This document shows, one piece after another, positions 4,771 to 6,217 of a DNA stretch of 6,217 bases; within the stretch, counting starts at the first letter, position 1; each line of letters opens with the position of its first letter. This DNA is from an uncultured Micrococcales bacterium (lineage in GTDB: Bacteria > Actinomycetota > Actinomycetes > Actinomycetales > Microbacteriaceae), in the NCBI GenBank assembly GCA_913056225.1, contig CAJXMQ010000057.1, positions 1 through 6,217 of the forward strand. Reading direction: 5' to 3'. Both the position numbers and the translations under genes were made by a program. Under the pieces are notes generated by a model. It had not been told where the DNA came from. It made no database searches and saw nothing but the letters and a program-made list of their open reading frames with translations.

Positions 4771-5953
4771 AAAGCTTTTGCAATCTCTGAACGCCTTCAA
4801 GCAGTGCGTCATCGCCGAGTGCGTAGCTCATTCGAAGATAACCACTGGGACCAAATGCCTCGCCTGGAACAATTGCAACCTCTGCCTTTTCTAGGATGTA
4901 ATCGCAAAGTTCCAAAGAGCTGTTGATCTCAACTCCACCCCAGGTTTTTCCAAGCAAATTGGTTACATCTGGGTAGACATAGAAAGCACCCTTTGGTTCT
5001 GGGGTGTGAAAACCGGGAATCTTGGCTAGCTCAGAAAGAATTAGTTTCCTTCTTCTGTCAAAAGCTTTCAGCATTTCTAAGGCAGGTTGCTGAGGCCCGG
5101 TCAACGCAGCAAGCGCGGCTCTTTGGCTGACGTTTGCCACATTTGATGAGAGGTGGCTTTGCAGGTTCGCGGCCGCTTTGGAGACATCTGCTGGCGATAC
5201 CATCCAGCCAACTCGCCAGCCAGTCATGGCATAGGTCTTCGCTACTCCGTTGACCATGATTGTTTGGTCAGCAACCTCTGGAACTAATTCGGTCGGGCTG
5301 TGGGCAATAACGCCGTCATAGGTCAAGTTTTGATAAATCTCATCGGCAATTATCCAGATGTTGTTCTCCAGAGCCCAGCGAGCAATGTCTTCAGTTTCCT
5401 GTTTTGAATAGACAGCTCCGGTTGGGTTGGAGGGGTTTACAAAAACCAACGCCTTTGTCTTGCTGGTCTTTGCATTATCCAGTTGCTCAACTGTCACTTT
5501 GTAGTGCTGATTGCTTCCTGCAAAAACACTTACCTGCTTACCCCCTGCGAGTGCGATGCTCTCGGGGTAGGTGGTCCAAAACGGCGCTGGAACCAAAACC
5601 TCGTCGCCTGGATCAACAATTGCTGCGAAGGCCTGATAGACCGCCTGCTTACCACCGTTGGTGACAACGACCTGTGAAGCCACAACCTCTGTACCCGAGT
5701 CAACCTTGGTTTTTGCAACGATTGCGTCTTTGAGTTCGGGAAGCCCTGCAGCGGGGGTGTATCGGTGGTTTTTTGGATCCTTAGCTGCGGCAATGGCAGC
5801 TTCAACGATGTGCTCGGGGGTTGCAAAATCAGGCTCACCCGCAGCGTAGGAAATTACATCCTTGCCATCGGCTTTCATGGCCTTTGCTTTGGCATCAACT
5901 TTGAGGGTGGCGGATTCACTTATGGCGGCGATTCTGGCGGAGATTCGAGACAT
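4763..5953 (-). CDS. aspC: Class I PLP-dependent aminotransferase (aspartate aminotransferase type)
   Basis: The 396-residue enzyme belongs to fold type I aminotransferases, subgroup I-beta aspartate-type by its sequence pattern: RYTPAAGLPELK (64-75), NPSNPTG (173-179), DEIY (204-207), the PLP-binding lysine K239 in VNGVAKTYAMTGWRVGW (234-250), and the substrate carboxylate arginine in GYLRMSY (R374). It most likely transfers amino groups between aspartate and 2-oxoglutarate. Some I-beta enzymes also act on prephenate, which cannot be decided here. Length is normal. The ATG at 5953 has no ribosome site but lies eight bases from a good -10 element, so the mRNA is probably leaderless. The position between murB and tRNA-Trp is the usual actinobacterial one. 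Confidence 0.93.
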   Translation of the reverse strand: MSRISARIAAISESATLKVDAKAKAMKADGKDVISYAAGEPDFATPEHIVEAAIAAAKDPKNHRYTPAAGLPELKDAIVAKTKVDSGTEVVASQVVVTNGGKQAVYQAFAAIVDPGDEVLVPAPFWTTYPESIALAGGKQVSVFAGSNQHYKVTVEQLDNAKTSKTKALVFVNPSNPTGAVYSKQETEDIARWALENNIWIIADEIYQNLTYDGVIAHSPTELVPEVADQTIMVNGVAKTYAMTGWRVGWMVSPADVSKAAANLQSHLSSNVANVSQRAALAALTGPQQPALEMLKAFDRRRKLILSELAKIPGFHTPEPKGAFYVYPDVTNLLGKTWGGVEINSSLELCDYILEKAEVAIVPGEAFGPSGYLRMSYALGDDALLEGVQRLQKLFS

Positions 5954-5961
5954 GCGCTTAG

Positions 5962-5991
5962 CCTATATCCAGATTGGTCAACCATTGCCAA
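5962..5991 (-). promoter_or_regulatory. Likely leaderless promoter of the aminotransferase gene
   Basis: On the minus strand TTGGCA (5991-5986) and TATAGG (5967-5962) are separated by 18 bases. Eight bases separate the -10 element from the ATG at 5953, so transcription would begin at or next to the start codon. No Shine-Dalgarno sequence is present, in line with a leaderless mRNA, which is common in actinobacteria. Confidence 0.5.
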
Positions 5992-6143
5992 AAACCCCCA
6001 CGGCACACTACACTTACGTAGTAGTTGACATCTGCCGCTAAATATTTTGGCAACATCACCATTTTAGAACCAATCTAGAAGTGTGTCTGTCGGAGTAGGG
6101 ATTGAAACCAAGCCTTTCCCAAGTCGCAGTGTGTCAATGATTT

Positions 6144-6217
6144 AGGGCGGTGGCTCAATTGGTAGAGCAGCGGTCTCCAAAACCGCAGGTTGCAGGTTCG
6201 AGTCCTGTCCGCCCTGC
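6144..6217 (+). tRNA. tRNA-Trp (CCA anticodon), cut at the window end
   Basis: Acceptor bases 6144-6150 pair with 6209-6215, the D stem is 6153-6156 with 6165-6168, and the anticodon stem is 6170-6174 with 6182-6186. The loop CTCCAAA has anticodon CCA at 6177-6179, and the T stem is 6192-6196 with 6204-6208. G6216 is the discriminator, and C6217 is probably the first base of an encoded CCA that runs past the window. In actinobacteria this tRNA normally precedes secE-nusG. No well-spaced promoter was found in the 190 bp upstream. Confidence 0.95.

Noticed and set aside
5404..5849. Several open frames overlapping the aminotransferase gene on both strands
   Set aside because: All are shadows of a well-supported enzyme gene and show no family pattern.
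6025..6048. TTGACA at 6025-6030 as -35 of a tRNA-Trp promoter
   Set aside because: No reasonable -10 occurs at 15-20 bases spacing. The nearest AT-rich hexamer, TATTTT, is only 12 bases away.

Overview
The window looks like part of an actinobacterial chromosome, most likely a compact-genome member of the Microbacteriaceae/Micrococcales. The reasons are the conserved block tRNA-Met, two MaoC-type dehydratases, murB, class I aminotransferase, tRNA-Trp (normally followed by secE-nusG, just outside the window), base composition near half G+C by eye, overlapping genes, GTG/TTG starts and a probable leaderless promoter. Genus cannot be fixed from the sequence alone.

Layout. Positions 3-79 are an elongator tRNA-Met. 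Positions 80 to about 2912 are an accessory segment lying between tRNA-Met and the dehydratase genes. It holds a leftward four-gene cluster: a PadR-type regulator, a small membrane protein, a secreted DUF2599-type protein and a two-TM protein. A divergent rightward DUF2971-type gene follows, whose end runs into the first dehydratase gene. From 2923 the core block resumes: hadA-like, hadB-like and murB genes, all overlapping on the + strand. A convergent aminotransferase gene (stop codons overlapping murB) comes next, then a 190-bp spacer and a tRNA-Trp cut by the window end.

Main observation. A decayed copy of the 3' part of the tRNA-Met gene lies at 2870-2912, ten bases before the hadA-like start codon. 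This is where the displaced attachment half-site would lie if an element had integrated at the tRNA-Met 3' end. The 2.8-kb accessory segment is therefore read as an old tRNA-targeted genomic island. It has no recognisable integrase left, and it has been absorbed into the core locus.

How the genes work together. The core genes serve lipid metabolism (dehydratases), cell-wall precursor synthesis (murB) and amino-acid metabolism (aminotransferase). The island cargo looks like a regulator-controlled secreted protein with small membrane partners, next to a DUF2971 gene of unknown function. A secreted effector with a membrane protector, beside a possible defence gene, is a hypothesis and is not proven by the sequence.
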